From the NCBI RefSeq assembly GCF_001735805.1, contig NZ_CP017248.1:1922001-1986000 (forward strand): a stretch of DNA of 64,000 nucleotides, written 5' to 3'. Positions 53,309 through 63,333 of this stretch are shown piece by piece (positions within the stretch are counted from its first letter, which is position 1; every line of letters begins with the position of its first letter). Source of the DNA: Streptomyces fodineus. Lineage in GTDB: Bacteria > Actinomycetota > Actinomycetes > Streptomycetales > Streptomycetaceae. The position numbers and the translations under genes are program-made. The notes below the pieces were generated by a model, which worked only from the letters and a program-made list of their open reading frames with translations, had not been told where the DNA came from and searched no databases.

Positions 53309-53854
53309 ATGGCGGGACTGTACGAGATCTGGCAGCGGGCGGAGGTGTCGCGCAGGCTCGACGTGTTGTCGGGCTTCATCGCGATGTGCGTGGCGGGGGA
53401 CGGCGAGGCTCGACGCCGTCTCGCCCAGCTGGTTGCCGGTGCGGACGCGGCCCTCTCCGCCACGCCCCCGGATTTGGTGGTTACCTCGGAATACCTGGAC
53501 GAACTCGTCTGGTGGGCTGACACGGAGTGGGCCGATCACCCCTATCGTCCCGTGGAAGCCCGGCCTGACGAGGCCGACCGGCAGACGCGTGACTGCGCCA
53601 AGGATCTCCGGCACGCCGCACTCCCGGTCCGCGTCCGGGACGAGATGGGCCGCATCGAACTCAGTCTCGAGGTGCGGTTCCTGGCCTTGTGCCGCCAACC
53701 GGGATTGGACTGTCGGATCCGCCAGGACGTCTTCTACGTCGCCGGGCGTGCCGCGATGGCCCTCGACCTCGGACACTTGGAAGCGGCAGAGCGGGAGATC
53801 CGGCGCATGGAACAGGTGGGTTCCGTGGAGCCACGGGAGAGCCGCTGCGGCTGA
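53309..53854 (+). CDS. Hypothetical protein
   Basis: 181 residues from ATG 53309, with GGAGAGGG eight bases before it. Mostly helical and acidic: YEIWQRAEVSRRLDVLSGFI, VTSEYLDELVWWADTEWADH, then LSLEVRFLALCRQPGLDCRI. No membrane segment or signal peptide. The family was not recognised; a frame further upstream (53237) lacks support. Confidence 0.65.
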   Translation: MAGLYEIWQRAEVSRRLDVLSGFIAMCVAGDGEARRRLAQLVAGADAALSATPPDLVVTSEYLDELVWWADTEWADHPYRPVEARPDEADRQTRDCAKDLRHAALPVRVRDEMGRIELSLEVRFLALCRQPGLDCRIRQDVFYVAGRAAMALDLGHLEAAEREIRRMEQVGSVEPRESRCG

Positions 53855-53861
53855 TTCGCGG

Positions 53862-54240
53862 TGAATGGTGCCGTCCTGGTGACCGACGCGGGCTACGGCC
53901 AGAACGCCGACTTCCGCGCCGGCCTGACCGAGCGGGGACACGCGTACGGGGCCGGCATCCGCGGCGATCTGACCGTCCAGCCGTGTGACGCCTCCCTGAT
54001 TACCTCAGCGGGCTCAGGCGACGGCCGCCCGCCGCTCCCCGGTACCCGCGGCCACCCATGACGGTCGCGGAAGTGGCCGCGCCCGCCGGACGGGAAGCCT
54101 TCAAGAAGGCTGCCTGGCGGGAAGGATCCCGGGGCCCGATGGCCTCCATCCTCGCAGGACAGGTGCGGCGGGCCGGGGTGCCCCCGTGGCGACTGGCCCG
54201 GGCAGTGGCCGTAAGACCAGGGCGGGACCTAACGGATTCC
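53862..54240 (+). pseudogene. IS701-family transposase fragments
   Basis: VTDAGYGQNADFRAGLTERG HAYGAGIRGDL matches the second-Asp region of the IS701 fragment at 23132, and after a frameshift MTVAEVAAPAGREAFKK and AAWREGSRGPMASI matches a later block. The piece was cut by the 813-bp IS5 at 54241. Confidence 0.75.
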
Positions 54241-55053
54241 TAAAGGGTGTTGCAGAAGGCTTGACGGCGGGCATTTTGCCTGTAGGGGTGGGGTGTTGCG
54301 GGCTGATCCGGTGTGGGTGGAGACGTTCACCGGGTTGCGGATGGGGCGGTTCGAGAAGCTGCTGCGGGTGGTGCGGGAACGGGGCGTCAACGGCACCGGC
54401 GGTGGCGGGCCTTGGTGTCTTCCGCTGGCCGAGCGGGTGCTGCTGGTCGCGGTGTATTACCGCGACCAACCTCATCATGCGGCAGCTCGCCCCGCTCTTC
54501 GGCTGCTCATCTGCCACCGTCTGCAGGGTCATCCAGCGCCTGCGGCCATTGCTTGCGCTGGAGCCAGCGCCCGGGCCGGTGCCGGGCGTCGATCAGTTAT
54601 GGATCGTGGACGGCACTCTGGTCCCGGTTCGGGACCGTAAGGTCGCAGCCTCCTCACGCAACTACCGGTTCTCGGCGAATGTGCAGGTCATCATCGATGC
54701 CGACACCCGTTTGGCGGTGGCCTCGGCCCGGCCGGCACCCGGCAACAAGGCAGACGCTCATGTGTGGCGCGAGTCGGACCTGCCGGCCGTGGAGGCGGGC
54801 ACGACGGTGATCGCGGACGGCGCCTACCTGGGCACCGGGCTGATTGTCCCGCACCGCAGACGAGCCGGACGTCCCCTTCTGCGCGGCCAGGAGGAAGACA
54901 ATGCCGAACAACGGCGCGTGCGGGCCCGCGCCGAGCCTCCACCATGCCGTCCAGACCGTAGCCACCATGCACAACCTCGCCATGGCAGCGTGAAACAGCA
55001 GGTCAGACATCACCCAGACACGCCCGCCATCAAGCCTTCTGCAACACCCTTTA
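54241..55053 (+). mobile_element. 813-bp IS5-like element with 32-bp inverted repeats, decayed
   Basis: The ends 54241-54272 and 55022-55053 are inverted repeats of 32 bp with a single mismatch (both start TAAAGGGTGTTGCAGAAGGC). The internal transposase is frameshifted and has lost a segment. No direct target duplication was evident beside the repeats. Confidence 0.85.
54293..55002 (+). pseudogene. IS5-like (HTH_Tnp_4 + DDE) transposase, broken
   Basis: VLRADPVWVETFTGLRMGRF to LLVAVYYR, then one inserted G at about 54470 shifts the frame, and it continues TNLIMRQLAPLFGCSSATVC, QLWIVDGTLVPVRDRKVAAS (first Asp), TTVIADGAYLGTGLIVPHRR (second Asp). Near 54930 the segment with the catalytic Glu is deleted, joining RVRARAE to LHHAVQTVATMHNLAMAA in another frame. 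Confidence 0.82.
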
Positions 55054-55212
55054 CAGCGTGTATCGAGAGTCGATCTCTGGAGTGAATGATCACGCGGTGT
55101 GGTGCGCGGTGATCTGACGAGCGCCAGTGGGCATGGCTGAGGCCGTTGTTGTTGTAGAGCATCAAGCCAGGCCGTGCGCCGGATGTCAGTGGCGCGTGGT
55201 ACCCATGCGTGC

Positions 55213-55818
55213 ATGACGGGTACGACGTACGACGAATTGCTGGTAATCATCGACGAGTTCACGGAAAGGCTGGCCCCTCAAGCAAGGTTGACCTGCCTGT
55301 ACGGCCTGATGGCGCCCTTGCTCGACCGCGTCGAGCGAGAGGTCGAGGAGCTGAGCGACGACCCCGTTCTGTCGACTCCGGACGCGGTGCGTGACCTGCG
55401 CAAGGCTGCCGCAGGAGAGCCGGTCGACGTCGACGCGGTTCACGAACAGTTGACCGAGGTGGGGCTGTGCTGTAGCGAGGACCATGACCCGGAGCGGCAC
55501 ATCGTGTCCCAGTCGGCCTACGCGGCGGCGGCCTGGCTGCAACTGCTGGCAGGGCGGAAGTTGCGTACCACGGCATACCTCGAGGGCGATGACGAGGATC
55601 TGGTGCCGCCATTCGCTCCGTCGGCATTCACGCGGATCGTCGACCTCCTGGCCTGGACCCGGTCGGACCAGATCTATCTCCACTGGGATGACGCCATCGC
55701 CCATCCCGAGGACGGCGATCTTCCGGCCGCGATACGCGAACTTCGGGCGATGCACGTGGAGATCAGCGGCTTCGGCAGGGAGCAGTACTCATGTGACTTG
55801 TCTTCACCGGCCGAGTGA
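55213..55818 (+). CDS. Hypothetical acidic protein
   Basis: 201 residues from ATG 55213 (an upstream in-frame codon at 55174 is possible). A soluble, acidic protein: YDELLVIIDEFTERLAPQAR, LLDRVEREVEELSDDPVLST, CCSEDHDPERHIVSQSAYAA. Acidic stand-alone proteins among IS elements are often immunity proteins, but no specific family was recognised and no toxin is adjacent. Confidence 0.6.
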   Translation: MTGTTYDELLVIIDEFTERLAPQARLTCLYGLMAPLLDRVEREVEELSDDPVLSTPDAVRDLRKAAAGEPVDVDAVHEQLTEVGLCCSEDHDPERHIVSQSAYAAAAWLQLLAGRKLRTTAYLEGDDEDLVPPFAPSAFTRIVDLLAWTRSDQIYLHWDDAIAHPEDGDLPAAIRELRAMHVEISGFGREQYSCDLSSPAE

Positions 55819-55959
55819 TCGCATGGCGTGAGCCGTGACCGCATTACTTCGTCACCGTGCCGGACGCGGAGTCCGTCGACATGCAAGGGGTCGCGGCGTT
55901 GCCACGACATGGCTGTGACGATGACCGTCCACATCGAGAGTCTTTTGGGAATGTGCTGG

Positions 55960-56020
55960 TCACATCCCCTCGTTGATGGCTGCTACGAGGATGGTCGCCT
56001 CATAGCGGACCACGAGCTTG
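55960..56020 (-). pseudogene. IS5-type transposase last residues
   Basis: The minus strand reads IKLVVRYEATILVAAINEG and stops at 55960, matching the conserved end of a Streptomyces IS5-type transposase (KLAVRYEAT..VAAINEWL). Only the tail remains. Confidence 0.5.
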
Positions 56021-56026
56021 ATGCAC

Positions 56027-56859
56027 CTATGGATGTCGACCGGCAGGGACTGATGCCGGGGGTTGCCTCTTGGATGTCAGGAGGGCCTGGTAGATCTCGC
56101 GGGCCACGTAGCGTTTGAGGCATCGGATGGCTTCGCGCCGTGTCTTGCCGTCGGTGACGCGTCGCTCCGCGTAAGAACGGGTGCGGGTGTCCCAGCGCAG
56201 ACGAGAGATGACGATGGTGTAGAGCGCTGAATTGGCCTTGCGGTCGCCGCCGCGGTTGAGCCTGCGGCGCTGGGTCTTTCCAGACGATGCTTCCACCGGG
56301 CTGACGCCGCAGAGGGCGGCAAAAGACGCCTCGCTGGCCAGGCGGTCGGGATTGTCACCGGCTGCCGTCAGCAAGGCTGCGGCCGTGTCCGAACCGACGC
56401 CATAGAGGTTCAGGAGCTTGGGCGCGCAGGCATCGATCGCTGTGCTGAGCCGTGCCGTGCGGTCGTTGATCTCCTCGGTGAGATGCTGGATCCGCTTGGC
56501 CAGGAGCCGGAGCGTATGGCGGCATGCCGCCTGCGGCCCTGTGCTCGGCGCGGGCCTCAGCTGCGAACACCGGCGGATGAGTTTGAGGTTGCTCAGTGGG
56601 GCCAGGCACTCACGCAGGGCCGGCTCTGCCGCCACGAGCAAAGCCTTGAGCTGGCTGGTGGCCATGGAACGGGACTTGGCCGCGGAGGTCCGCCATCTTG
56701 AACAGCCGGATCGTCTCCACTGGTTCGTCGGTCGTCTTTGGCGGTGGCTGTGGCTCGGCCGGAGAGGACAGCCCGGGCGGCGGCGGCCGCATCGATGGAG
56801 TCGGACTTGCCGAGCCGGCGTCGGGCGGCCTTGTCAGGTTGGTTGACCTCGGTGTTCAA
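56027..56859 (-). pseudogene. IS110-family transposase remnant
   Basis: EVNQPDKAARRRLGKSDSID, AAAAARAVLSGRATATAK and DEPVETIRLFKMADLR come from the DEDD domain; a frameshift near 56650 leads to MATSQLKALLVAAEPALREC and then the intact C-terminal half (LYGVGSDTAAALLTAAGDNP, FAALCGVSPVEASSGKTQRR, LNRGGDRKANSALYTIVISR). The N-terminal first ~90 residues are missing. Confidence 0.87.
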
Positions 56860-57071
56860 GATCTACTTCCGATACTCGCCCTAGGACTTCCTCCCCCCGC
56901 CCCAGAGCACCCAGCCTGAGCAGACATTGCCCAGAGCCCCGGCGAGGTCGGGCAGGTGAGCGTCGGGATTGGTCTCTGCTCCCCCACGGGAAACAGCGAG
57001 ACCAACTCGCTACTGACCGAATTCAGTTGTGCTGGCGCCCACCCCGCTGCCGTCACTCCACACATTCACGC

Positions 57072-58163
57072 TCAGGATCGTGTGGCGGTTCCGCACTTGC
57101 CGTCGCCGCCTTCTTGCATGCGGGTGTCCATCGACTTGCTCCGGTCGTACGGGTCAACCTCCTGGCCTGTTCCCTGTCCTGTGGCGCGTTCGGACCTGAA
57201 CGTGGGGATGAAGTAGCCGGTGGTGTTGTCGCAGCCGCCGTTGGTGGTGTCCGACTTGTAGGAGATCAGGGAGAACGTTCCCGGCTCGGTGACCACCTTG
57301 GCGGGGTTGTCCCAGCTCATCACGATCTCGCGGCGCACGATGGTGCGCGTGACTTCGTCGCTGCCCGCCACGGCCCGCACCACCGGATACACGTACGTGA
57401 CATCGGACGTCACCTCGAGCGCACCACGTTCGCCCTCCCGGTAGGTGATCCGGCCCCGGGTCTTGACCACATTCCCGACCAGCCGCGCCTTTGCTGGGGC
57501 GAAACGGCTGAACAGCAGCAGCGGGTCACTGCCCCGGCCCGGCACACGGAACGCGGCCGCCAGGTAGTCCTGCACATCGCCCTGATGCGGATTGATCAAC
57601 GCGATCGCCTTGGCGGGGCGCTCCCCGCGCAGCACGCCGGGATCCAGATTGGACGCACTGAGAAAGTCCCGTGTCCGGGCGAGCGCCTGCGCCACCTGGT
57701 CCTGGCTCATCCAGCCGGTCGCCCGCGCCTGGGGCAGGTAAACCCCCTCCATTCCGTTGGCCCACTGCGCTGCGGGGGATCCCCTGAACGGCTCCGCCAC
57801 GGTGGGCAGTTGGCCCGACCCCTGCGCGGGCGGCCCACTGGGACGGTTGGACTCCGCGGCGAGTGGCGTACTGTCACCGCCTTCGCCACCGAACCAGCCC
57901 ACCACCCGCTCCGGGGCCACGGCCGCGACCAGCAGTCCGAGCATGACCAGCGCACCAACCACGTACCAGCCTGTACGCCGTCGCCGCCGGGCCGCCGGAT
58001 ACGTCCGCCACCCCTCCGGCCGGCTGCCGTCCTCCCGCAGTCGCCGCGTCACCATGCGGGCCCGAGCCGAGGGCTCCTCCGGCACCTCCGAACCCCCTGC
58101 CCCGGCCTCCCGCAGGAATCTCTCCCACTCCTCGTCCGATACGGACGCCCCACCCTTGCCCAC
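57072..58163 (-). CDS. Actinobacterial membrane protein, unknown function
   Basis: 363 residues from GTG 58163 (GTGAGGAAC upstream). Residues 1-60 are charged and cytosolic, about 65-83 a single membrane helix (GWYVVGALVMLGLLVAAVA), and the rest is extracytoplasmic: MSQDQVAQALARTRDFLSAS, LNPDGVLRGE-like LDPGVLRGERPAKAIALINP, then a beta-rich domain. It resembles a family of Streptomyces proteins that sit near secretion or polymorphic-toxin genes, here next to DUF1963 and a nuclease toxin. Function unknown. Confidence 0.75.
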   Translation of the reverse strand: MGKGGASVSDEEWERFLREAGAGGSEVPEEPSARARMVTRRLREDGSRPEGWRTYPAARRRRRTGWYVVGALVMLGLLVAAVAPERVVGWFGGEGGDSTPLAAESNRPSGPPAQGSGQLPTVAEPFRGSPAAQWANGMEGVYLPQARATGWMSQDQVAQALARTRDFLSASNLDPGVLRGERPAKAIALINPHQGDVQDYLAAAFRVPGRGSDPLLLFSRFAPAKARLVGNVVKTRGRITYREGERGALEVTSDVTYVYPVVRAVAGSDEVTRTIVRREIVMSWDNPAKVVTEPGTFSLISYKSDTTNGGCDNTTGYFIPTFRSERATGQGTGQEVDPYDRSKSMDTRMQEGGDGKCGTATRS

Positions 58164-58748
58164 GATCTGTTCCTCACTTCCCTCTCCCGCCCCCTCCTCT
58201 CAGGGACGGACATCACGCACCCACATGGGCGGTCTCACCATCATGAACACCAGACCCCTGGCTGCCCGCCCCGACCCTGCTGTCTGCTTCACTGAGGCAA
58301 GGTGAGAACTCCTGACTGAAATCCGGCACAGCGGGTCAACGCCATCGCCCGTACACAGCCGACTACTAGACGCTGTCCAATGGGTCCTATCAGGGGTTTC
58401 GGCTTCTGATGCCGCTGAGCGGAGTCTGGTGCATCCCGCCGCTCCGTCTCGGCATTTTGATTCCTTCTTTGGATGCCGAGGCGCAGCCGGCAGGTGGAGG
58501 AGGGCGGCGGCGACGCGAATGGGGGACTACCCTGCTCGAGCGAAGCGGAGAGCTTGGGGAGTTGGCAACTGCAGCGATGCGGGTACCGACGCAGAAGGAC
58601 GCATCGGCGGACCTATCCGGAGCGGGCTGACAGCACCGCCGACGCTTCTCCCATTCCCCATTCCCCATTCGGTACATCCGGCTTCGCCAACTCCGGACCG
58701 GCATACGGACTCAATCCCAGTCTGCGAAAACAGCGAAAGTCGAGTCGC
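58164..58748. other. Intergenic stretch with repeats
   Basis: No gene recognised. The segment CTGCTCGAGCGAAGC...GAGAGCTTGGGGAG at about 58530-58562 resembles a palindromic intergenic repeat common in Streptomyces genomes. CCCATTC occurs three times in tandem at 58650-58670. Confidence 0.5.
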
Positions 58749-59794
58749 TCACTGAATCAGTTCAATGTGCGGATGATCTGGGGATGCCGGACAGACATGG
58801 AGTTGCAGATCATAGCCGCGGGCGAGGTCGATCATGGTGAAATTCGCCGGAGGGGTGCCGGGGGGAGCGGCGTGGGGTTGGTCTGTTCCTCTTCGGGGGC
58901 CCAACTGTCGGTAGCGTCGTCCCATTCGGTCGAGGCGATCGTCAACAGCGGGTCCATCTCGGTGCCGCATGTGTGGCAGAGCCGGGGCATGGGGTCGATG
59001 AGGCCCCAGCGGGTCCAGCCACCGACCTTCCAGCCGGGGGCGACGGACAGCTGGTCCAGGTAGAGCTCCTCCGGGGCCGGCGCGTAGGAGGTGTCCACCG
59101 CTGATCCGGCCGCCTGCCACCTGCTCCAGTCGCCCAGCTGCTGCTGCAGCTCGATGCTCAGTTCGAGGAGACTGGGGTACTCGGTGACCTGCTCCGGCGC
59201 GAACAGACACGGCTCCGGCAGATAGCCGGGGAACTGGACCGCAGGCGGCTCGGGCGGCGCTTCGAGTACGTCGGTGACCGTGGCGGCGGACCGCCAGTAC
59301 AGAGCGGTCCTGGGGTGCGCGGGGTGGTCGAAGGGGCACCACAGCACCTGCAGCAGATCGGCCCCGGTCTGCCCGGGCGGGCGCAGCAGAGGGATGTCGC
59401 GTACGTACAGCTGGGCCACGGGCAGCATGGCGACCGGATCTTCGGGCCACGGGCGACCTGCAGAGATCCGCTCCTCGGTCGCCAGTTCCTCTGGCGTGGC
59501 CCCGAACGCCTGAGGGTCGCGGCGCTGCCGGCTCGCCGCTGCCGCCCTGTTACGACGCAACAGCCGCACGTCCGCCGGCGAGAGGGCCGCATTCACCCGG
59601 TCCCATACGTGCGGCCCTTCGCAGTGCGGCCACGGCTCGTCGGCAGGCCAGAGGAGCGGCCCGCCGACGGAACTGTCGTGCGTCAACGGCGAACCGGGCC
59701 GGGGATGCAATCGGGTCGCCGTGCGTGCCAGCGGGGCCAGTCGAGGGAACAGCGCGGTCACGTCGAGTGGCCGCGGCGGGGAAGTACGACTCAT
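58749..59794 (-). CDS. DUF1963 (YwqG-like) protein, frameshifted near the C-terminus
   Basis: From ATG 59794 (CGGGAG upstream) the frame reads 320 residues to 58832: VGGPLLWPADEPWPHCEGPH, VAQLYVRDIPLLRPPGQTGA, LLQVLWCPFDH, and WGLIDPMPRLCHTCGTEMDP, the DUF1963 pattern. The true C-terminus, IDLARGYDLQLHVCPASPDH PHIELIQ, is in another frame ending at 58749, so a base was gained or lost near 58860. The core domain is complete. It begins 31 bases after the nuclease-toxin gene and may be its immunity protein. Confidence 0.75.
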
Positions 59795-59825
59795 TCTGGC
59801 TCCCGAAGGCGCGAATTGGCTAAAA

Positions 59826-61062
59826 TCAGTTTCCGAGGTTGAGCAGCCCAGTGTTTGCCTGGGTGTTGGTGATGTAGACGTTGGGGAACAGCAGCTCCGT
59901 CGTTCCGTCCGCCCGTTCGATATTAGCGCTCATCGTGACTCCCACAGGAATCGTGCTTGTAGCGTCCCGGTAGACGGGCGTCACCTGGTAGAAGATGGCG
60001 TCATTCGCACCGAAGCTCTGCTCTGCCACCTTCTTCTGAGCCTCGGCCTCGTAGGTCCGCATGCTGGGCGTACCGGTGTTCATCCCCACCTGCCAGCAAG
60101 GAACGAGGTTGTTCTGACCGCCGTCCCGAACCCTGCCTTTTCCACCGAGGATGTTCGCGATCAAGTGACACCGGGCCTGCGCTACCAGCGGCGGGTTCGC
60201 TGCGTTGAACTGCTGCGCGTCCTGCCAGCCGGTGATGTCTCCCGTGGCACCACTGCCCTTGCCGAGCTTCTTCCCCAGGCAGGCCTGCGCCGTGGTCGGC
60301 CGAGTGCCGGCCGGGCCGGGCGGGGTGGTGGTCTTGTTGGTATGGGCGACCGGTTCGGTGGTGTTCCTGATCCACCCGTCGCCGGAAGGAAGCGAACCGG
60401 CCGGAGCGCTCTCCAGGCAGCGGGCCTGCGGACCGGCGGTTGGCGTCGTGAACTTCACCTCGAACTGATCGGCGTCAAGCACCCGCTGGTTCTCGAAACC
60501 CTCGGAGAGCTTCCTGTCGGCGAACTGCTTGTCGGCAAGCGGGAGATGGGCACGCACACAAGGCCTGGCGGGATCCAGGTCCAAACTGTTGCCGAGCACG
60601 TAGGTGTCCCATCCACCATTGCCGAAATTGGGAATCACCTCGGCGCACCGAGCGCCGTCGGTTCCTCCCTCCCGAGTCTCCGCGAAGGGGAATTCGCCAC
60701 AGGTGTCGGTCGGGACGAGCTCAGTCAGGTCCTGGAAAGGCTCCGAACTCCCGCTTCCGCACGTGCGATCCGTACGGTCGGCCGTGCCGCTCCTCTCCCT
60801 CGTCAGTGGCTTGCCCTTCCCCCAGGCGTCGGTGAGATTCTGCTGGGCCCACTGGTAGGCGGCCACCGCGCCACCCGGGTCCGAGCTCTGCGCGCTCATC
60901 GGCACGACGGCCATGACTGAGGGGACGACACAGCCCGGCGACGGCGTGCCCGTGGGGTTGCCCGTGACGTTCCGGACCGCGTCGTCGCAACGGATCTTGC
61001 GGGGGTTACTCCATGATGCGTCCGGATCCGTAATCTGGGCGCCTGGGGAGGTGACGTAGAGC
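59826..61062 (-). pseudogene. DNA/RNA non-specific endonuclease toxin, 5'-truncated
   Basis: The frame is open from the IS630 junction at about 61062. LYVTSPGAQITDPDASWSNP and VVPSVMAVVPMSAQSSDPGG are from a linker region, and the C-terminal ~130 residues are a His-nuclease of the NucA/Endonuclea_NS_2 type: ARCHLIANILGGKGRVRDGG QNNLVPCWQ, MNTGTPSMRTYEAEAQKKVA. The leader, repeat and trafficking modules of the toxin are missing. ATG 60914 could start a shorter product that still contains the nuclease domain. Confidence 0.78.
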
Positions 61063-61064
61063 TT

Positions 61065-61570
61065 TTAGTCCCTCGAAGTCCGCGTCCTTCGACCGGTCCA
61101 GGACCGGGTGCGGCGCCAGCGCACACCCTCAGCCAACAGGATCCGCCGGACCTGACTGCGACCGACCTCGATGCCCAACCGTCCGGCCTCAGCGGCCAGC
61201 GCGTCGAGGGTCCACTCCGGCGGCCCGGACTCATCCGCCCCGGCCAGCTCGCCGTCAGCCTGCACGGTCAGCCGACCGGGCGGCGGCTGTTTGACCAAGC
61301 CGATGATTCTTGAGCGTTCCGCCCCGGAGATCCATCGCTTGCGACCCTGTCCACCCAGGTCCTCCAGCCCGTCCAGGCCCAAGCAGTTGAAGCGGTGCAG
61401 CCACCGGCGAACTGTCTTGGGATTGCACCTCAACTCATCCGCGATGGCAGGCACTCGCTGTCCGGACCAGCTCAGCAGACCATCCGTGCCCGCATGACCA
61501 GATCACGAGTCGCCTTGCGCGCCCGCGACAGCTGATGCACGAGCTGTTCCTCGCTCTCGTCACGGCTCGG
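61065..61570 (-). pseudogene. IS630-family transposase N-terminal fragment
   Basis: LVHQLSRARKATRDLVMRAR, then a frameshift, LLSWSGQRVPAIADELRCNP, KTVRRWLHRFNCLGLDGLED and RSQVRRILLAEGVRWRRTRS, the helix-turn-helix half of an IS630 transposase. A second shift gives KDADFEG and then the toxin frame, so its 3' end was lost where it joined the toxin gene. Confidence 0.82.
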
Positions 61571-61742
61571 CCGTGCCCGTAACACCACCGTCCAGCACCC
61601 GCCCCCGAGTAGCCGAACCAGCCCGCCACCAGGACACATACCCAGCGAAAGAGGAATCCAGCACTAGGCAGGTACGAGAACGGCCGCTTCGGATTGTTCC
61701 GCTCGCTGTAGATCGGCATTCGGTGTGGATGGATGGCCGGCC

Positions 61743-61769
61743 GGATGGTTCCTGCCTCCGGAACCATCC
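61743..61769 (-). terminator. Hairpin terminator after the HAS-like gene
   Basis: GGATGGTTCC, a 7-base loop, and GGAACCATCC form a perfect 10-bp stem about 75 bases past the stop of the minus-strand glycosyltransferase gene. Confidence 0.65.
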
Positions 61770-61843
61770 CATGGCCACAACGGTGTCGAGAGCCGAGCTG
61801 TTGAACCTCGCTCCTTCTGAGCGACTCACTGGCCGCCCGACAC

Positions 61844-63163
61844 TCATGCGTTCATGAGGTCCGAGGATTCAGCGCGGTGGCGTCCCTTCGGTAGGACCGT
61901 CTTGGCTGTCAGTCCTCGTGACTGCCACGCGTTGTCGCGGAGCTTGAAGAGGGCCCAGTAGCGCGTGGGGCACAGCAGCACAATGTTCATGAAGACGGCT
62001 GCCGGGGTTCCTACAAGCCACGAGTGCCACCGCTGGCGTGTGGTGATGTCCGGCCGCATGAGGACATACAGACCTGCCTGGCCGTATCGGACGACGAGGT
62101 ACACCCCGAGATACACCAAGGCCGCGCCTGGGTTGTGGTAGCGGCCACCCAGAGTCATCACGGTCATCACGACGGTCCAGGTGAGCATCACGGGGGTGAT
62201 GACGAGCTGGAGCAGGCCGAAAGTCGGCGAGATGAGCTGCTTCATGGACAGTCGCGAGTAGACGAACGGGAGCATCCACCACCACGACCGGGCCCAGCGG
62301 AGGCGCTGGCGGTACGTCTTCTTCAATGTGGTCGGCATGTCGGTGACCACCCCGGCTTCGTTGACGGCCACGACCTCGCCGCGCATGAGAGCCCGCAGGG
62401 CCAGCCAGCGGTCGTCTCCGGTCCCGCATTCCACCTCGTAGGCGTCCAAATGGTCGTAGAGGAGTTCGGCCCTGTACAGGGCCAGGGCGCCCGAGGTGGT
62501 CTCCAGCGCTCCGAGCATGGAGCGTGAGGACCGCATCATCACGCACGAAGTTCCGATGTCGATGTCAGCGGCCCGGGAGACCCAGGTCTCCTCGAAGTTG
62601 CGGATGTAGATCATGCCGGTGGTGGCCTGGATCTTCGGGTTGCTCATGGCCCGCAGTTGCTGCTCCAGGGCATCCGGGAAGGGCTCGCCGTCCGAGTCGA
62701 TGGTGAGAACAAAGTCGAAGTGCTTGCCCTGAGCCTGAAGATGACGCAGGACCGTGACCTGAGCTCCGCGCTTACCTTTGTTCTCCTGCCGGTGCCAGAA
62801 GACCCGAGGGTGGTCGAAGGGCTGCACGGGGTGTTGCTGCGAGCCGTCGTCGATGACGTGGATCTCGTCGACCGGATGGGTCTGGGCCAGCAGTGAGCGC
62901 ACCGTTCGGTGCAGGTTCTCCGTGGGCTCTTCGAAGGCCGGGATGATCGCCACCGTCCGGCCAGGAGCCACGGGCAGGTGGGTGAAGGACCGGCCCTTGA
63001 GGAAGGAGACCAGGCAGAGCACGATCACGATCATGCCCAGCCACCAATAAGACGTCAGGAGTGGGCTTTTCGATTGGAGGTGGACCACCACGGTGGCAGC
63101 GGCCAGAGCCGCCACCACCACAGCAGTCACCACAGTGAATCTCGCCCGTGATGAAGTGCTCAA
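61844..63163 (-). CDS. GT2 polysaccharide synthase (hyaluronan-synthase-like)
   Basis: 439 residues from TTG 63163; the TTGA overlaps the upstream stop, so translation is coupled. Two N-terminal membrane helices, a GT-A domain with VDEIHVIDDGSQQ, DFVLTIDSDGEP, YEVECGTGDDRWLALRALM and YRQRLRWARSWWW (the QxxRW processive motif), then four or five C-terminal helices. This is the layout of NodC / hyaluronan synthase. Together with the UDP-sugar dehydrogenase upstream it probably makes and exports a glucuronic-acid-containing polysaccharide. Confidence 0.88.
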   Translation of the reverse strand: MSTSSRARFTVVTAVVVAALAAATVVVHLQSKSPLLTSYWWLGMIVIVLCLVSFLKGRSFTHLPVAPGRTVAIIPAFEEPTENLHRTVRSLLAQTHPVDEIHVIDDGSQQHPVQPFDHPRVFWHRQENKGKRGAQVTVLRHLQAQGKHFDFVLTIDSDGEPFPDALEQQLRAMSNPKIQATTGMIYIRNFEETWVSRAADIDIGTSCVMMRSSRSMLGALETTSGALALYRAELLYDHLDAYEVECGTGDDRWLALRALMRGEVVAVNEAGVVTDMPTTLKKTYRQRLRWARSWWWMLPFVYSRLSMKQLISPTFGLLQLVITPVMLTWTVVMTVMTLGGRYHNPGAALVYLGVYLVVRYGQAGLYVLMRPDITTRQRWHSWLVGTPAAVFMNIVLLCPTRYWALFKLRDNAWQSRGLTAKTVLPKGRHRAESSDLMNA

Positions 63164-63333
63164 GCGGTCACCCGCTTGCCTCGGGTCGCCAGCCGGAAGA
63201 CCGTCACGCCGCTGAGGACGAGGAGCATCGCTGCGAGCACGATCCAGCCCAGAGCTGTTCCGCCGGTGGCGGCCAGGGCGGCTCCCCCGGTGGCGGTACC
63301 TATCGCGGTACCTACACCATTGTGTCCGTACAT
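63160..63333 (-). CDS. 57-residue protein resembling a bare LAXTG sorting signal
   Basis: ATG 63333 follows AAGGAGAG. The sequence reads MYGHNGVGTAIGTATGGAA, then LAATGG, a membrane helix ALGWIVLAAMLLVLSGVTVF and a basic tail RLATRGKRVTA. This is the tripartite C-terminal signal recognised by class E sortases (LAXTG), with almost no preceding protein. It overlaps the HAS-like gene by 4 bases. It may be a small membrane partner of the synthase rather than a sortase substrate. The frame is open upstream to 63642. Confidence 0.75.
   Translation of the reverse strand: MYGHNGVGTAIGTATGGAALAATGGTALGWIVLAAMLLVLSGVTVFRLATRGKRVTA

Noticed and set aside
55960..56120. Small plus-strand gene starting at 55828
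   Set aside because: The region is better explained by minus-strand IS5 and IS110 remnants.
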